This document shows positions 1-9,176 of a stretch of DNA of 57,644 nucleotides, one piece after another. A model generated the notes under the pieces. It was not told where the DNA came from, did not search any database, and saw nothing but the letters and a program-made list of their open reading frames with translations. The translations under genes and the position numbers were made by a program. The stretch is from Streptomyces sp. AC555_RSS877. GTDB lineage: Bacteria; Actinomycetota; Actinomycetes; Streptomycetales; Streptomycetaceae. The stretch is taken from the NCBI RefSeq assembly GCF_019049245.1, contig NZ_JAGMUK010000022.1:1-57644 (forward strand), in the 5' to 3' direction. Each line of letters opens with the position of its first letter. The first letter of the stretch is position 1.

Positions 1-401
1 CGTACCCGTAACACCATCGTCCAGCACCCGCCCCCGAGTACCCGCAACCACCCCGCTACCAGTAGCTATACCCACCGAAAGCGGAATTCAGCACTAGTGT
101 GTGCGGTGGTGATGCGTGCAGCGCCGACGGCGCCGCAGAGGGGCAGGAGACCGGGCGGCACAATCCACCTTTCCGTGCCCTTCACACCGCCGTGGGCGGT
201 GCACCACCAACAAAGCCCGTTGTCGAGAGAGTGTGGGAGTCCATGATGAGGGGGTCACTGACAGGGACCCCCACGCAGACGGCAGCGCTCGTACAGTGGA
301 GCGCATAGCAGGCAGAAACGACCCACAAGGCAGCAACGGCGACATCCGTGAGGATTTCCGCGCGGAGATCCGGGAATTTCTCGGCACGCGACGGGCCAAG
401 G
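1..401. other. left-edge stretch with no convincing gene
   Basis: No reading frame here resembles a known protein, and the frames overlap on both strands without a clear codon-position bias. No tRNA, hairpin or repeat stands out. The alpha-galactosidase remnant begins just to its right on the minus strand, so part of this stretch may be decayed flank of that gene. Confidence 0.4.
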
Positions 402-793
402 TCACCCCCGAGCAGGCCGGACTGCCCACGTATGGCGGAGGTCGGGTGTCTCGGCCGAGTCGGCCGGCTCGGAATCGGGGTGGTCGATGCGTACGAGGCG
501 GCCGGTGTGCAGGAGTCCGCGCAGCTGCTTGTACAGGGCGATCCAGCTGGCCAGTTCGGCGCGTTCGGTCTCGGTTGTGCGGGTGAGGTCCCATTCGAGG
601 CCGAGGTTGCCGAAGAGCGCCGTGCCGGCGCGGAAGGCCAGGTCGTGGGTCGACCGGTGGTGTGGGAGCGGGCGGCGCCGATGTGCGAGCCGATGAGTTC
701 GAGGGGCAGGAGGAGTTGGGTCCAGCGATTGATCGACTGGCGTTCCAGGGCGTCGTTGCAATCGCTGGCCAAGAGTAGGTGCGGCTTCGTCAC
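402..793 (-). pseudogene. GH36 alpha-galactosidase, C-terminal frameshifted remnant
   Basis: Two minus-strand frames together give a stretch typical of the C-terminal half of glycoside hydrolase family 36 alpha-galactosidases. The first frame, reading down from 793, gives SDCNDALERQSINRWTQLLL and then a SHIGAARSHTTGR segment. Within the next codons the similarity moves to the other frame: THDLAFRAGTALFGNLGLEW, then ASWIALYKQLRGLLHTGR and VRIDHPD. A one-base shift therefore lies near position 670. The N-terminal catalytic part is missing, because the neighbouring DNA belongs to another gene remnant. An intact enzyme would hydrolyse terminal alpha-galactosides; this copy cannot. A sequencing error could explain the frameshift but not the missing N-terminus. 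Confidence 0.75.
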
Positions 794-1690
794 CCCACCC
801 GGGCTCGACCACGAGGTGAAGGGTCGCTGGTGACGGCGTGGTCGTCAGATCGGGTGGCGCGCATCAGCACGAGTGCGGTCAGCGGTACGAGGGTCAGGGC
901 GGCCGTCACCGTGCCGACCAGCGGCGGCCCGGCCTGCCCAAGCGGTGAGGCCAGGGCGATACCCGCGGCCCAGGAGCCGACGGCGACGCCCACGTTGGAC
1001 GACGAACTGGCCAGCGCGGAGGCGAGCGTGGGCGCGGAACCGGCGAAGCGCCTGACCAGCGCGCCGAGCACGGGGGAGGCGGCGAACGCGGTCACCCCCA
1101 TGACCGTCACCAGGACGACGGTCGCCACGGGGCTCGTGGAGAAGAACACCAGCAGGAGCAGGATCAGGCTGGTCGCGTGGCGGCCGTGATGAGGGTGGCG
1201 AGCGGCCGACGGTCACCCAGGCGCCCGCCGAGCGTGGTGCCCAGCAGGGCGCCCGCACCGTAGCCGGTCAGGACCAGGGGCACAGCGGCGGCGGGGATTG
1301 GGCCCGCTCGGTGAGCAGGAGGGAGATGTAGGTGTAGGTCGCCAGGACACCTCCCATGAGCAACGCGATGGCACTCAGCGCCAGCCAGACCCGGCCCTGG
1401 CGCAGCGCGGCGAACTCAGCCCGGACAGAACGCGCTTCGCGCTGCTCCTCGTCGGGGATGTACCGGCCGATGACCGCCGCCGCGGCGGCCGGCAGGGCGG
1501 CCAGCACCCAGAACGGACCCCGCCAGTTGGATACCTGCCCCAGCCACGAGCCCAGCGGTACGCCCGCGATGTTGGCCACGGTCATGCCCCCGAGCAGCAC
1601 GCCCAGGGCCCGGGACGTCGAGATCACCTGACCCGCAGACCCTGTGCGAGTGCGCTCGGTGGCCTTGGGGGCGAGCACGTAAGCGGGCGT
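790..1690 (-). pseudogene. MFS (DHA1-type) drug/sugar efflux transporter, degenerate
   Basis: The coding signal is spread over three minus-strand frames. The first, from about 1690 to 1285, has GVLLGGMTVANIAGVPLGSW and further hydrophobic helices ending in TYTYISLLLTERA. The product continues in a second frame (PAAAVPLVLTGYGAGALLG, then GGRLGDRRP with the MFS loop signature) to about 1165. It resumes in a third frame at SLILLLLVFFSTSP and ends at the stop at 790. At least two frameshifts are therefore present. The N-terminal helices are missing: the frame begins only just beyond the end of the aromatic transporter gene at 1707. The product would have been a 12-helix proton-coupled efflux pump. 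Its 3' end abuts the alpha-galactosidase remnant. Confidence 0.75.
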
Positions 1691-1706
1691 CACGTCGGTA
1701 TGTGCC

Positions 1707-3092
1707 TCACGTCTGTTCCGCGAGGGGACGCGCGGTCCCGGCCGCACCCCCCTGCTCGTCCCGAGCATCCGCTTCCGGCGTGTCGGGGACCAGACCGATC
1801 AGCAGAGCGCCGATGACGCCGGGCACGGCCAGGGCATAGAAGTTCCACTGGAACGCCAGCCCGGCCCCGATGATGAGTCCGAGCAGCGGCGGGGCCAGCA
1901 TCGAGCCGAGGCGGCCGAAGCCCAGCGTCCAGCCCAACGCCGTGGCGCCCATGCGGACGGGATAGTGCTTGGAGACGTAGGCGAGGACGAACGTCTGCGT
2001 TCCCATCGCCCCGACCCCGCCCAGAGCCACGGCCCCGTACAGCACTGTCGTGGGCAACCGCAGACTGAGCAGTATGACGGCCACGCTGGACACGAGGAAC
2101 GTCGTGGTGATGATCGGCTTGGAGCCGAGTCGGTCGGCCGCCAGGGAGATGACGAGCGTGCCGACGACAGCTCCGAGGTTGAACACGAGAAGGAAGCCGA
2201 GCGAGGAGCCCGCGGAGTGGCCGGCCCGACGCATGATCTCCGGGAGCCAGGTGTTGAAGCCGTAGATCATGAACAGGCACAGGCATGTCATCAGCAGGAA
2301 GCACAGGGTCGCCACGAGGTAGCTGCGCGAGAACAGGGCCCGCACCGGCGACATGCTGTCCGGGTCGGTTCCCGACCGGCTCGGCTCGGACGCCGGGACG
2401 GCCTCCTGCTCGTCGTCCAAGGTGATGTTCCAGCGGTCGGCGGTCTTCTCCGCCTCCGCGTGCCGTCCCTGCGCCCGGAGGAAGGCGATCGACTCGGGCA
2501 GGAGCTTGAAGGCCAGCGGCACGACCAGGACCAGCGGTAGGAGGCCGAGCAGGAACATCGCCTGCCAACCGAACCGTGGAATCACGAAGATTCCGGTGAG
2601 TGCGGCGAGGATGCCGCCGATGGGAAAGCCGCTGAAGAGGATCGCGAAAACCAGGTTTCGTGACTTCGGGTGCGAGTACTCACCGCTGAGTGCGCTGGCG
2701 GTCGGCAGCACGCCGCCGAGACCGAGGCCGGCGAGGAACCGGAAGAGGCCGAACATCTCCGGAGAGGTGGCCGTCGCGCACAGACCCGTCATCACCGAGA
2801 ACCAGGCCAGGCAGCAGACCAGCATCTTGCGTCGCCCCAGTCGGTCGGTGAGCGTACCGACCGTCGTAGCCCCGATGAGCATCCCGACCAGGGCGAAGGA
2901 ACCGATCAGCCCGGCACCGGCGGGCGTCAGGCCCCACCCTGGTTCGTGGAGAAGCGACGGAATCACCGCGCCGTAGATGACGACGTCATAGCCATCCGAA
3001 ATGACCGTGATGCCACAGATCGCAAGGACGAGCAGTGTCACCGGAGGCCAGGCGGTGGTACCACGGCTTCCTCTGTGACTGTTTTCGTACAT
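1707..3092 (-). CDS. MFS aromatic acid:H+ symporter (AAHS family)
   Basis: The protein has 461 residues and 12 predicted membrane helices. It resembles the AAHS branch of the major facilitator superfamily (PcaK, BenK, MhpT), which imports benzoate-type acids with protons. Family features are the DGYDVVIYGAVIPSL segment in helix 1, the loop 2-3 signature GTLTDRLGRRKM, an FRFLAGLGLGGVLPTA stretch in helix 4, and the central loop before FSRSYLVATLCF. The ATG at 3092 was chosen because GAGAGGA precedes it at good spacing; longer in-frame starts up to 3194 have no better site. It is probably the importer for the hydroxyquinol pathway genes next door. Two copies of the TAAGTGT motif lie in the 660-bp gap upstream. 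The substrate is inferred from context. Confidence 0.88.
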   Translation of the reverse strand: MYENSHRGSRGTTAWPPVTLLVLAICGITVISDGYDVVIYGAVIPSLLHEPGWGLTPAGAGLIGSFALVGMLIGATTVGTLTDRLGRRKMLVCCLAWFSVMTGLCATATSPEMFGLFRFLAGLGLGGVLPTASALSGEYSHPKSRNLVFAILFSGFPIGGILAALTGIFVIPRFGWQAMFLLGLLPLVLVVPLAFKLLPESIAFLRAQGRHAEAEKTADRWNITLDDEQEAVPASEPSRSGTDPDSMSPVRALFSRSYLVATLCFLLMTCLCLFMIYGFNTWLPEIMRRAGHSAGSSLGFLLVFNLGAVVGTLVISLAADRLGSKPIITTTFLVSSVAVILLSLRLPTTVLYGAVALGGVGAMGTQTFVLAYVSKHYPVRMGATALGWTLGFGRLGSMLAPPLLGLIIGAGLAFQWNFYALAVPGVIGALLIGLVPDTPEADARDEQGGAAGTARPLAEQT

Positions 3093-3384
3093 GGCAGTTC
3101 CTCTCACATGGCTTCGCTTTTCGGTGAGGGTTCTCTCGCTTCGATGCGGGCGGTGGACGTTGTTCGTGTCGGCGTCCACCGGTGCCACCCGCATGTGCGG
3201 AGGGTGCAGACATGCCCGCTCGGATCAGCGGGTTCGGCTCTTGCATGCTGGCCGCCGGGACGCCTGGACGCCTCGGCTCATGCGAGGACGGCGGCTCTCC
3301 TCGCTCATGTCGTGTCCCGTCCGGAGGGCTCCGGGTCACAATTGCTGGTTCCTGACTGCGTCGCCGCGACGCCCCTCGCATGGA

Positions 3385-3396
3385 TAAGTGTGCACA
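3385..3396 (+). promoter_or_regulatory. candidate operator TAAGTGTGCACA (site 1)
   Basis: The site contains the perfect palindrome TGTGCACA and lies about 300 bp upstream of the aromatic acid transporter start. It differs at one position from the site at 16957-16968, read on the minus strand. GntR-family regulators of the FCD class commonly bind short TGT/ACA dyads, so the GntR gene at 13719 is the suggested but unproven binder. Confidence 0.4.
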
Positions 3397-3702
3397 GTAT
3401 GACGGGCCTGTAAAGAGCAGGGCGCAGGAAACGTGAATGCGGGAGTCAGGAAACCCGGTGTTCATCTCTAGCGTCGGCCGGGCGCGGTCGACCGTCCGAG
3501 GCGGTCTCGCCTACGCCCCCGAAGGGGCCCATCCATGCATACACGCCGCACTTCACGGGGGCTTCCTTCGCGGCCGCGAGCGCGTATCGGGCGACCGAGG
3601 AGGCACGTGCGGCGCTGGGTGGCAACCGGCCGCAGGCCGTGGTCACGCGTCAGCTGCTGGGGCGCTCGGCCTGACGGGTCGGTTGCACTCCGACAGCCAC
3701 CG

Positions 3703-3714
3703 TAAGTGTATGCA
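3703..3714 (+). promoter_or_regulatory. candidate operator TAAGTGTATGCA (site 2)
   Basis: Its last 11 bases, AAGTGTATGCA, match exactly the minus-strand reading of 16702-16712, in front of the FAH/MDR operon. Nine bases are shared with the site 15 bp upstream of the GntR gene. It lies just past the end of the IclR gene, far (about 610 bp) from the transporter start, so which promoter it serves is unclear. Confidence 0.4.
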
Positions 3715-3755
3715 TTTCGACGCCCGGTATGGTCATGGAGACCCGTCAAGGCGTG

Positions 3756-4613
3756 TCATGTCCCGTCGCCGGACCCCAAACCCCGGGAGATGCCCCGGCC
3801 GGCCAGCATGACCGCGGGCACGAGCAGATGGGTACGGGCCTCGGTGCCCACCACGGACACAGCCGCGACCACGCGGCCTTTCGCGTCGGTGACCGGTGCT
3901 GCCACCGAGTATGCGTCCGGACTCATCTCCTCGCGCACGACGGCGGCGCCGGTCCGCCGGCATTCCGCCAACGCCACACGCAGAGCGACCGGGTCGGTGA
4001 CGGTCCTGGGCGTGAAGCGGTCCAGGCCGCCCCGTACGACCTCGGTGAACAGCTCCGCGCCCGCGTGGGCCAGCAATACCTGGCCGACGGCGGAAGCGTG
4101 CAGGGGCAGCCGTCCACCGACCCCGGAGACCACCGGAACCGCTCCGCTCGCGGAGATCCGTTCGACGACGAGGGCGTCCGTGCCGTCGAGGACGGCCAGT
4201 TGCACGTGCTGCTGCGTGGCGGCATGCAGATCTTCCATGACGGGCATGGCACGGACCCGCAGCGGTAGTCCACGGGGGTTGAGGGTACCCAGCTCCCACA
4301 GGCGCAGGCCGATGACGTAGGCGCCGCTCGCGACGCGCTCCAAAGCTCCCCACGTCGTCAGTTCCCCGACCAGTCGATGGGCGGTGGCGTGACGCAGGCC
4401 GGTGAGCCGGCACAGCTGGGCGAGTGTCAGCTCCGGATGTTCCGGCGTGAACGCGCCCAGGATTGCCAGGGCTCGCGAAGTGACCGTGCGGCCACGGTCG
4501 CTGCTGTTGGCCGTTTCCGGCTCCTCTCGCCACAGTGACGGGATTCGCGCCCGTCCCGCCTCCTGGCCCGCGGATGTACGTGCGCGCGGGGCGAGTGTCC
4601 ATTCACCGGACAT
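3756..4613 (-). CDS. IclR-family transcriptional regulator
   Basis: The protein has 285 residues. It has an N-terminal winged helix-turn-helix (TVTSRALAILGAFTPEHPEL, then LAQLCRLTGLRHATAHRLVG) followed by the IclR effector-binding domain, with VMEDLHAATQQHVQLAVLDG and PLHASAVGQVLLAH as landmarks. The ATG at 4613 gives a normal family length, with about 35 residues before the helix-turn-helix; the reading frame extends further upstream to 4826 without similarity. No good ribosome site precedes 4613, so the start is uncertain. It is transcribed away from the maleylacetate reductase operon across a 279-bp shared region. It probably controls the hydroxyquinol genes in response to an aromatic ligand, as PcaR- and PobR-type IclR proteins do. 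Confidence 0.85.
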   Translation of the reverse strand: MSGEWTLAPRARTSAGQEAGRARIPSLWREEPETANSSDRGRTVTSRALAILGAFTPEHPELTLAQLCRLTGLRHATAHRLVGELTTWGALERVASGAYVIGLRLWELGTLNPRGLPLRVRAMPVMEDLHAATQQHVQLAVLDGTDALVVERISASGAVPVVSGVGGRLPLHASAVGQVLLAHAGAELFTEVVRGGLDRFTPRTVTDPVALRVALAECRRTGAAVVREEMSPDAYSVAAPVTDAKGRVVAAVSVVGTEARTHLLVPAVMLAGRGISRGLGSGDGT

Positions 4614-4892
4614 CGTACTGACCGACGTGGGGCTGGTGCACCAATCTCTGTCCCGGGCCCCGAGGCCCTCACTGGTCGGGACAACCCGTCCTCGAGCAGG
4701 GCAGCCGCCCCCGAAGGTTCGCTTCGGCCCGCCGTCTGCGTTCCGCCCATCCGGACTGGGCCACGGAGAGGGAAGAGCGGCCCTACCCGACGACGAGCCC
4801 GACGCGGCCCTTGGCCGGACCGGCACAGCCGTCCACTGTCGCTCGTGGGCGAGGTCGCGTCCATCTCGCTCACGGATGAAAGGAGCCAGGAC
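4614..4892. promoter_or_regulatory. divergent promoter region of IclR and hydroxyquinol operon
   Basis: This 279-bp intergenic region must carry both divergent promoters. A widely spaced inverted repeat, GTCCCG at 4650-4655 and CGGGAC at 4677-4682, is the only dyad noticed and is weak evidence for an IclR site. AAAGGAG at 4879-4885 is the ribosome site of the maleylacetate reductase. Confidence 0.35.
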
Positions 4893-6038
4893 ATGCCTAT
4901 GACCGGGATGTCGCGAGCCCTCGGCGGCGATGACGCCGACTGGGCAGACAGGTCATCGACGCGGTTCGAGCACGAGACTCTGCCACAGAGGGTGTGTTTC
5001 GCCTCGGGCGAGGCGGCTGCGACGGTGCGGGCCGAGGTGGAACGGCTCGGTGCTGCGCGGGTGATGGTGATCGCGGCCGTCACGGAGACCGAGCTCGCGC
5101 AGCAAGTCACCGCCGGTCTACCGGTCGTGCTGCGGTGGAGCGAGGTGGTGATGCACGTTCCCGTGGAGGTGGCCGAGCGGGCGCGCGCGGCCACGGCCCG
5201 GCACCGCGTGGACTGCGTGGTCAGTGTGGGTGGGGGGTCCACCACCGGCTTGGCGAAGGCGATCGCGTTGACGGCGGATGTTCCCATAGTGGCCATCCCG
5301 ACCACGTACGCGGGGTCGGAGGCCACGAGTGTGTGGGGGCTGACCGAACAGGCGAGCAAGACGACAGGCGTGGACGCGAGGGTCCTGCCCCGGTCCATCG
5401 TCTACGACGCGACACTGACCGTGTCCTTGCCGGTGCCGATGAGTGTCGCATCGGGGCTGAACGCGCTGGCGCACTGCGTCGACGCGATGTGGGGCCCCCG
5501 CGTGGACCCGATCGACCGTGCGCTGGCGGCAGAGGGAATCCGCGCGCTCGCGACCGGACTGCCCGCCGTGGTGGCCGATCCGACGGGCCTGTGGGGCCGT
5601 GAGCGGATGCTGTATGGGACGTATCTGTCGGCGGTGGCCTTCTCGTCGGCGGGTTCGGGGCTGCATCACAAGATCTGCCATGTCCTGGGCGGTATGTACG
5701 ACCTGCCACACGCCCAGACCCATGCGGTGGTGCTGCCCTACGTACTGGCGTTCAACGCGTCCGCCGCCCCGGAAGCCGAGCAACGGATCGCGGCCGCACT
5801 CGGCGCGGAGTCGGCGATCGAAGGCCTGGAGCGGCTCCGGCAGGACGTGGACGCGCCGCAGGCGCTGCGCGACTACGGGCTGGAAGAGGCCGATGCCGAC
5901 AACGCCGTGCAGGCCGTCCTGGACGTGGTCCCGGACAGCAATCCCCGTCGGGTGACGGCCCACGATCTCCGGCGCCTGCTGCGTTCGGCGTGGGCGGGCA
6001 CGGACCCGAGCGCGATGATCGAAGGCAAGGAGAACTGA
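4893..6038 (+). CDS. maleylacetate reductase (iron-type alcohol dehydrogenase family)
   Basis: The protein has 381 residues. It reduces maleylacetate to 3-oxoadipate with NAD(P)H, the step after hydroxyquinol ring cleavage. Family landmarks are [20 protein letters not shown] (dinucleotide-binding glycine-rich segment), [11 protein letters not shown], and the segment [14 protein letters not shown] with [19 protein letters not shown]. The last carries the conserved histidines typical of maleylacetate reductases rather than general Fe-alcohol dehydrogenases. ATG at 4893 is preceded by AAAGGAG seven bases upstream; an earlier in-frame ATG at 4845 has no such site. The stop overlaps the start of the dioxygenase gene, so the two are translationally coupled. 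It is the first gene of a three-gene operon. Confidence 0.92.
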   Translation: MPMTGMSRALGGDDADWADRSSTRFEHETLPQRVCFASGEAAATVRAEVERLGAARVMVIAAVTETELAQQVTAGLPVVLRWSEVVMHVPVEVAERARAATARHRVDCVVSVGGGSTTGLAKAIALTADVPIVAIPTTYAGSEATSVWGLTEQASKTTGVDARVLPRSIVYDATLTVSLPVPMSVASGLNALAHCVDAMWGPRVDPIDRALAAEGIRALATGLPAVVADPTGLWGRERMLYGTYLSAVAFSSAGSGLHHKICHVLGGMYDLPHAQTHAVVLPYVLAFNASAAPEAEQRIAAALGAESAIEGLERLRQDVDAPQALRDYGLEEADADNAVQAVLDVVPDSNPRRVTAHDLRRLLRSAWAGTDPSAMIEGKEN

Positions 6039-6988
6039 TGATGAGTGAGCAGAGCGACGCAGGCGCACAGGTGGCAGCTGACCAGCAGGCGCGTGAGCAG
6101 GCCCTGGTCGAGCAGGTCGTGGCCTCGTTCGACACGGCCGAGGACCCGCGGCTGAAGCGGTTGATGCAAGCGCTGACCCGGCACCTGCACGCGTTCCTGC
6201 GCGAGGTGCGGCTGACCGAGGAGGAGTGGGCGTCCGCGATCGAGTTCCTCACCGCGGCCGGACACATCACCGACGACAAGCGCCAGGAGTTCATCCTGCT
6301 GTCGGACGTCCTGGGGGCGTCCATGCAGACGATCGCGATCAACAACGAGGCATACGCGAACGCGACCGAGGCGACGGTGCTCGGCCCGTTCTTCGTCGAG
6401 GGCTCGCCCGGGGTCCCGCTGGGCGGGGACATCTCCTTCGGCGCCGCCGGACAGCCGTGCTGGGTCGAGGGCTCGGTCACCGGCACCGACGGGGAACCCG
6501 TCCCAGGGGCACGCATCGAGGTGTGGGAAGCCGACGAGGACGGCTTCTACGACGTGCAGTACGACGACGACCGCACGGCGGCGCGGGGGCATCTGGTCGC
6601 CGACGAGAGGGGCCACTACCGGTTCTGGGCGATCACCCCGACCCCGTACCCCATCCCGCACGACGGCCCTGTCGGCGCCCTGCTCGCCTCCGTCGGCCGT
6701 TCCCCGATGCGCGCCTCGCACCTGCACTTCGACGTCCGGTCCGAGGGAAAGCGAACCCTGATCACCCACATCTTCGTCCGGGGCGACGAACTCCTCATCT
6801 CCGACGCCGTGTTCGGTGTCAAGGACTCGCTCATCCACGACTTCGTGGAGCACCCCGCGGGCACCCCCACGCCGGACGGACGCGATCTCGGGAGCCGTAC
6901 CTGGTCCAGCGTGCGCTTCGACATCGTCCTCGCGCCCGCGCACACCGCGGGGACAGGCACCGCTTCCACCGAAGGAGCCGGTGAATGA
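6038..6988 (+). CDS. hydroxyquinol 1,2-dioxygenase (intradiol ring cleavage)
   Basis: The protein has 316 residues. It cleaves hydroxyquinol (1,2,4-trihydroxybenzene) between its 1,2-hydroxyls to maleylacetate, using non-haem Fe(III). The N-terminal alpha-helical dimerisation domain ([20 protein letters not shown]) is followed by the intradiol catalytic core. Putative iron ligands are visible: a Tyr in [15 protein letters not shown], a Tyr in [14 protein letters not shown], and the His-x-His of [10 protein letters not shown]. Start: AAGGAG at 6027-6032 serves ATG at 6038 (overlapping the previous stop as TGATG) or the next ATG at 6041. The last four bases overlap the start of the monooxygenase. 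Catechol 1,2-dioxygenase is the alternative, but the adjacent maleylacetate reductase favours hydroxyquinol. Confidence 0.92.
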   Translation: MMSEQSDAGAQVAADQQAREQALVEQVVASFDTAEDPRLKRLMQALTRHLHAFLREVRLTEEEWASAIEFLTAAGHITDDKRQEFILLSDVLGASMQTIAINNEAYANATEATVLGPFFVEGSPGVPLGGDISFGAAGQPCWVEGSVTGTDGEPVPGARIEVWEADEDGFYDVQYDDDRTAARGHLVADERGHYRFWAITPTPYPIPHDGPVGALLASVGRSPMRASHLHFDVRSEGKRTLITHIFVRGDELLISDAVFGVKDSLIHDFVEHPAGTPTPDGRDLGSRTWSSVRFDIVLAPAHTAGTGTASTEGAGE

Positions 6989-8205
6989 CCAACCAGGACG
7001 ACAGACCCGTGCCCGGCCTGCGCGTCGCCGTGGTCGGCGGAGGCATCGGCGGTCTGGCCACCGCGGCGTTCCTGCACCGCGCCGGGATCGAGGCGACCGT
7101 GTACGAGCAGGCCCCGGCCCTGACCGAGGTCGGAGCCGGCCTCGTCGTCTCCCCCAACGCGGTGCGACTGCTGCGCGGCCTCGGCCGGCTGGACCGCTTT
7201 CGCGAGCGCGCGGTGCCGCTGGAGGTCGGATGGGAGTTCCGGCGCTGGGAGGACGGGCGCGTGCTGTTCTCCCAGGACCTCGGCGAGGAATGCGAGCGGC
7301 GCTTCGGCGAGCGGAGCTATGTCGCACACCGCGCCGATCTGCTCGACGCCGTGCGCGGAGCGGTCCCCGAAACATCGCTCCGCCTGGGGATGCGGCTCGC
7401 CGGTCTCCATCGGATGGACGAAGGCGTCGAGCTGGCCTTCACCGATGGATCACGGGAGTTCGCCGATGTCGTCGTCGGGGCCGACGGCGTCCACACCACC
7501 GTGGGACGCTACGTGGCCGAAGCGGGAGCACCGCGGCTCTCGGGCATCTGTGCCTGGCGATGCCTCGTGCCAGCAAAACTCGCACCGGCCTTCGCGTGCC
7601 GTCCGGTCCAGACGCTCTGGCTCGGCCCCGACCGCCACCTGGTCCACTACCCGATCTCCGCGGGCACGCAGATCAACATCGTCGCCTTCGGGCCGGCACA
7701 CGACTGGACGACGGAGTCGTGGTCGGCCGAGGCACGGATCGCGGACCTGCGCGCCGAGTTCTCCGGGTGGTCGGACGATCTGGGAGTGCTGCTCGCGGCC
7801 GCGGAACGGGTCGGGCGGTGGGCGCTGCTCGACCGGGACCCGCTGCCCCGTTGGACGAACGGACCCGTCGCGCTGCTGGGAGACGCGGCGCACCCGATGT
7901 TCCCCTTCTTCGCTCAGGGAGCGGCGCAGGCGATGGAAGACGCCGCCGTTCTGGCGGGCTGCCTCACCGACCGGCCGGAAGACCCGTCTGCCGCGCTGCG
8001 CCGCTACGAGGACATCCGCCGCCCGCGCGCCACCCGGGTACAGCAGCTGAGCCGCGGCAGGGCGGAGAGCAATCACCTGCCCGACGGGCCGGCCCAGGAG
8101 GCGAGGGACGCGTCGTTCGCGAACGCGGACCCCTTCGCGCACAACGGGTGGATCTACGGGCACGACGCGGACATGGCCGTGCGAGAGGCGCTGACGACGC
8201 CCTGA
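6985..8205 (+). CDS. FAD-dependent aromatic monooxygenase (salicylate hydroxylase-like)
   Basis: The protein has 406 residues and belongs to the single-component group A flavoprotein hydroxylases. It has the GxGxxG motif ([20 protein letters not shown]), the second FAD/NAD(P)H motif [10 protein letters not shown], and the GD motif [20 protein letters not shown] followed by AMEDAAVLA. It starts by an ATGA overlap with the hydroxyquinol dioxygenase, so the three genes form one translational unit. The natural guess is formation of hydroxyquinol, for example from resorcinol or by oxidative decarboxylation of a dihydroxybenzoate, as salicylate 1-hydroxylases do. The family assignment is clear; the substrate is inference. 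Confidence 0.88.
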   Translation: MTNQDDRPVPGLRVAVVGGGIGGLATAAFLHRAGIEATVYEQAPALTEVGAGLVVSPNAVRLLRGLGRLDRFRERAVPLEVGWEFRRWEDGRVLFSQDLGEECERRFGERSYVAHRADLLDAVRGAVPETSLRLGMRLAGLHRMDEGVELAFTDGSREFADVVVGADGVHTTVGRYVAEAGAPRLSGICAWRCLVPAKLAPAFACRPVQTLWLGPDRHLVHYPISAGTQINIVAFGPAHDWTTESWSAEARIADLRAEFSGWSDDLGVLLAAAERVGRWALLDRDPLPRWTNGPVALLGDAAHPMFPFFAQGAAQAMEDAAVLAGCLTDRPEDPSAALRRYEDIRRPRATRVQQLSRGRAESNHLPDGPAQEARDASFANADPFAHNGWIYGHDADMAVREALTTP

Positions 8206-8371
8206 GCTGTGCGTTTTGTTTGGGAGTGAGGGCGATCGCCGGGGCATGTCCTCAGCCGGGCAGGACGTGCGGTGACAGCTGGGCAGGGTGAACCCGTGAG
8301 GGCCCCCAGGAGCTGAGCCCGAGCGTCGGCAGCCGGACTTCCCGTCGACCCCGGGCGAAGACCTCTGAGGC

Positions 8372-8745
8372 GGCGGGAAGGGGGACACCAAGACACTGGG
8401 CGTCGTCCTGGAACACGCGACGACTTGCCTGGACGGCCTGGACGGCCTGGTGCACCGGCGCAACGGCGCGACCGGCAGGCTACGCCTCACAGCGGACAGT
8501 GGGCTCGCTCCGGAACGTGCGGCGGTGTGGGCAGATCTCCTCGATCAACAGGACGTGGCGCTCGCCGTACGACGTCGTGCGTTCGCCGGCGTCGCGGGAG
8601 ACAGCCTGGGCATCGGCGCGTCCGGCAGGGTGGCCCTGCCCCTTCCCGGCTCCGACGGCCCGGTCGGTGTGCTGTCCGTGCTCACGACAGAGTCCGGTGA
8701 GCGCGATGAGACCCAGCGGTCCCTGCTGCGCGCGTTGGCCGGGCG
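8372..8745 (+). pseudogene. GAF-domain protein fragment (SpoIIE/sensor type)
   Basis: One plus-strand frame without a proper start reads GVVLEHATTCLDGLDGLVHR, RNGATGRLRLTADSGLAPE, then GDSLGIGASGRVALPLPG and GPVGVLSVLTTESGERDETQ. This resembles the GAF sensor domain found before PP2C phosphatase or kinase domains in Streptomyces regulators. A TGA lies directly upstream and no start codon fits. The frame loses similarity after LLRALAG near 8740, with no catalytic domain. A decayed remnant is the best explanation; a short GTG-initiated protein from 8450 cannot be excluded. Confidence 0.45.
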
Positions 8746-9176
8746 CCGGTTCGCGCATGGGCGGTGCTGCGGGCTCCTCGGCCGCCTCCGGGCCGGATGC
8801 GGCCGAGGAGCGATCACGATCAGTACGCATGGGTGAGCCGGCCGCCGCACTCGCGGAGGCCGTCACCTGCGATGACGTCGTGCGGCCGTCACCGAGTTCG
8901 TCCTCGCCCCTTTTCGGCACCGACGGGCTGGAGTTCCAGGTGCTCGAAGGAGACCGCCTGAAACCGGCATGCCAGTCGCACCGACGAAGGCGAACGCGAC
9001 CTGCAGCTCGTCACCGCTCTGCCGCCGCTGGGGCTCCCGCTCTCTCCCCGATGGCACATGCACCTGGACGGAGCAGGGCCTCCCGCTCCCGTATGCCGCC
9101 TCGAAGCCCGAGCGCACAGCGTTCCCGCGCCGCCACCTGTGCCGCAAACATGACAGGTGGCGGCGGCCGGTCGGGT
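8746..9176. other. stretch without recognisable gene
   Basis: The region lies between the GAF fragment and the 3' end of the VanB-like reductase. Open frames occur on both strands, but none matches a family or has a consistent codon bias. No repeat or obvious operator was found. Confidence 0.4.

Larger units (their letters stand above)
3093..3755. other. gene-free stretch upstream of the aromatic acid transporter
   Basis: This 660-bp gap separates the 3' end of the IclR gene from the transporter start. Several overlapping reading frames exist on both strands, but none resembles a protein family and their codon usage is mixed. It should hold the transporter promoter. Two related sites stand out, TAAGTGTGCACA at 3385-3396 and TAAGTGTATGCA at 3703-3714. 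Confidence 0.5.
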
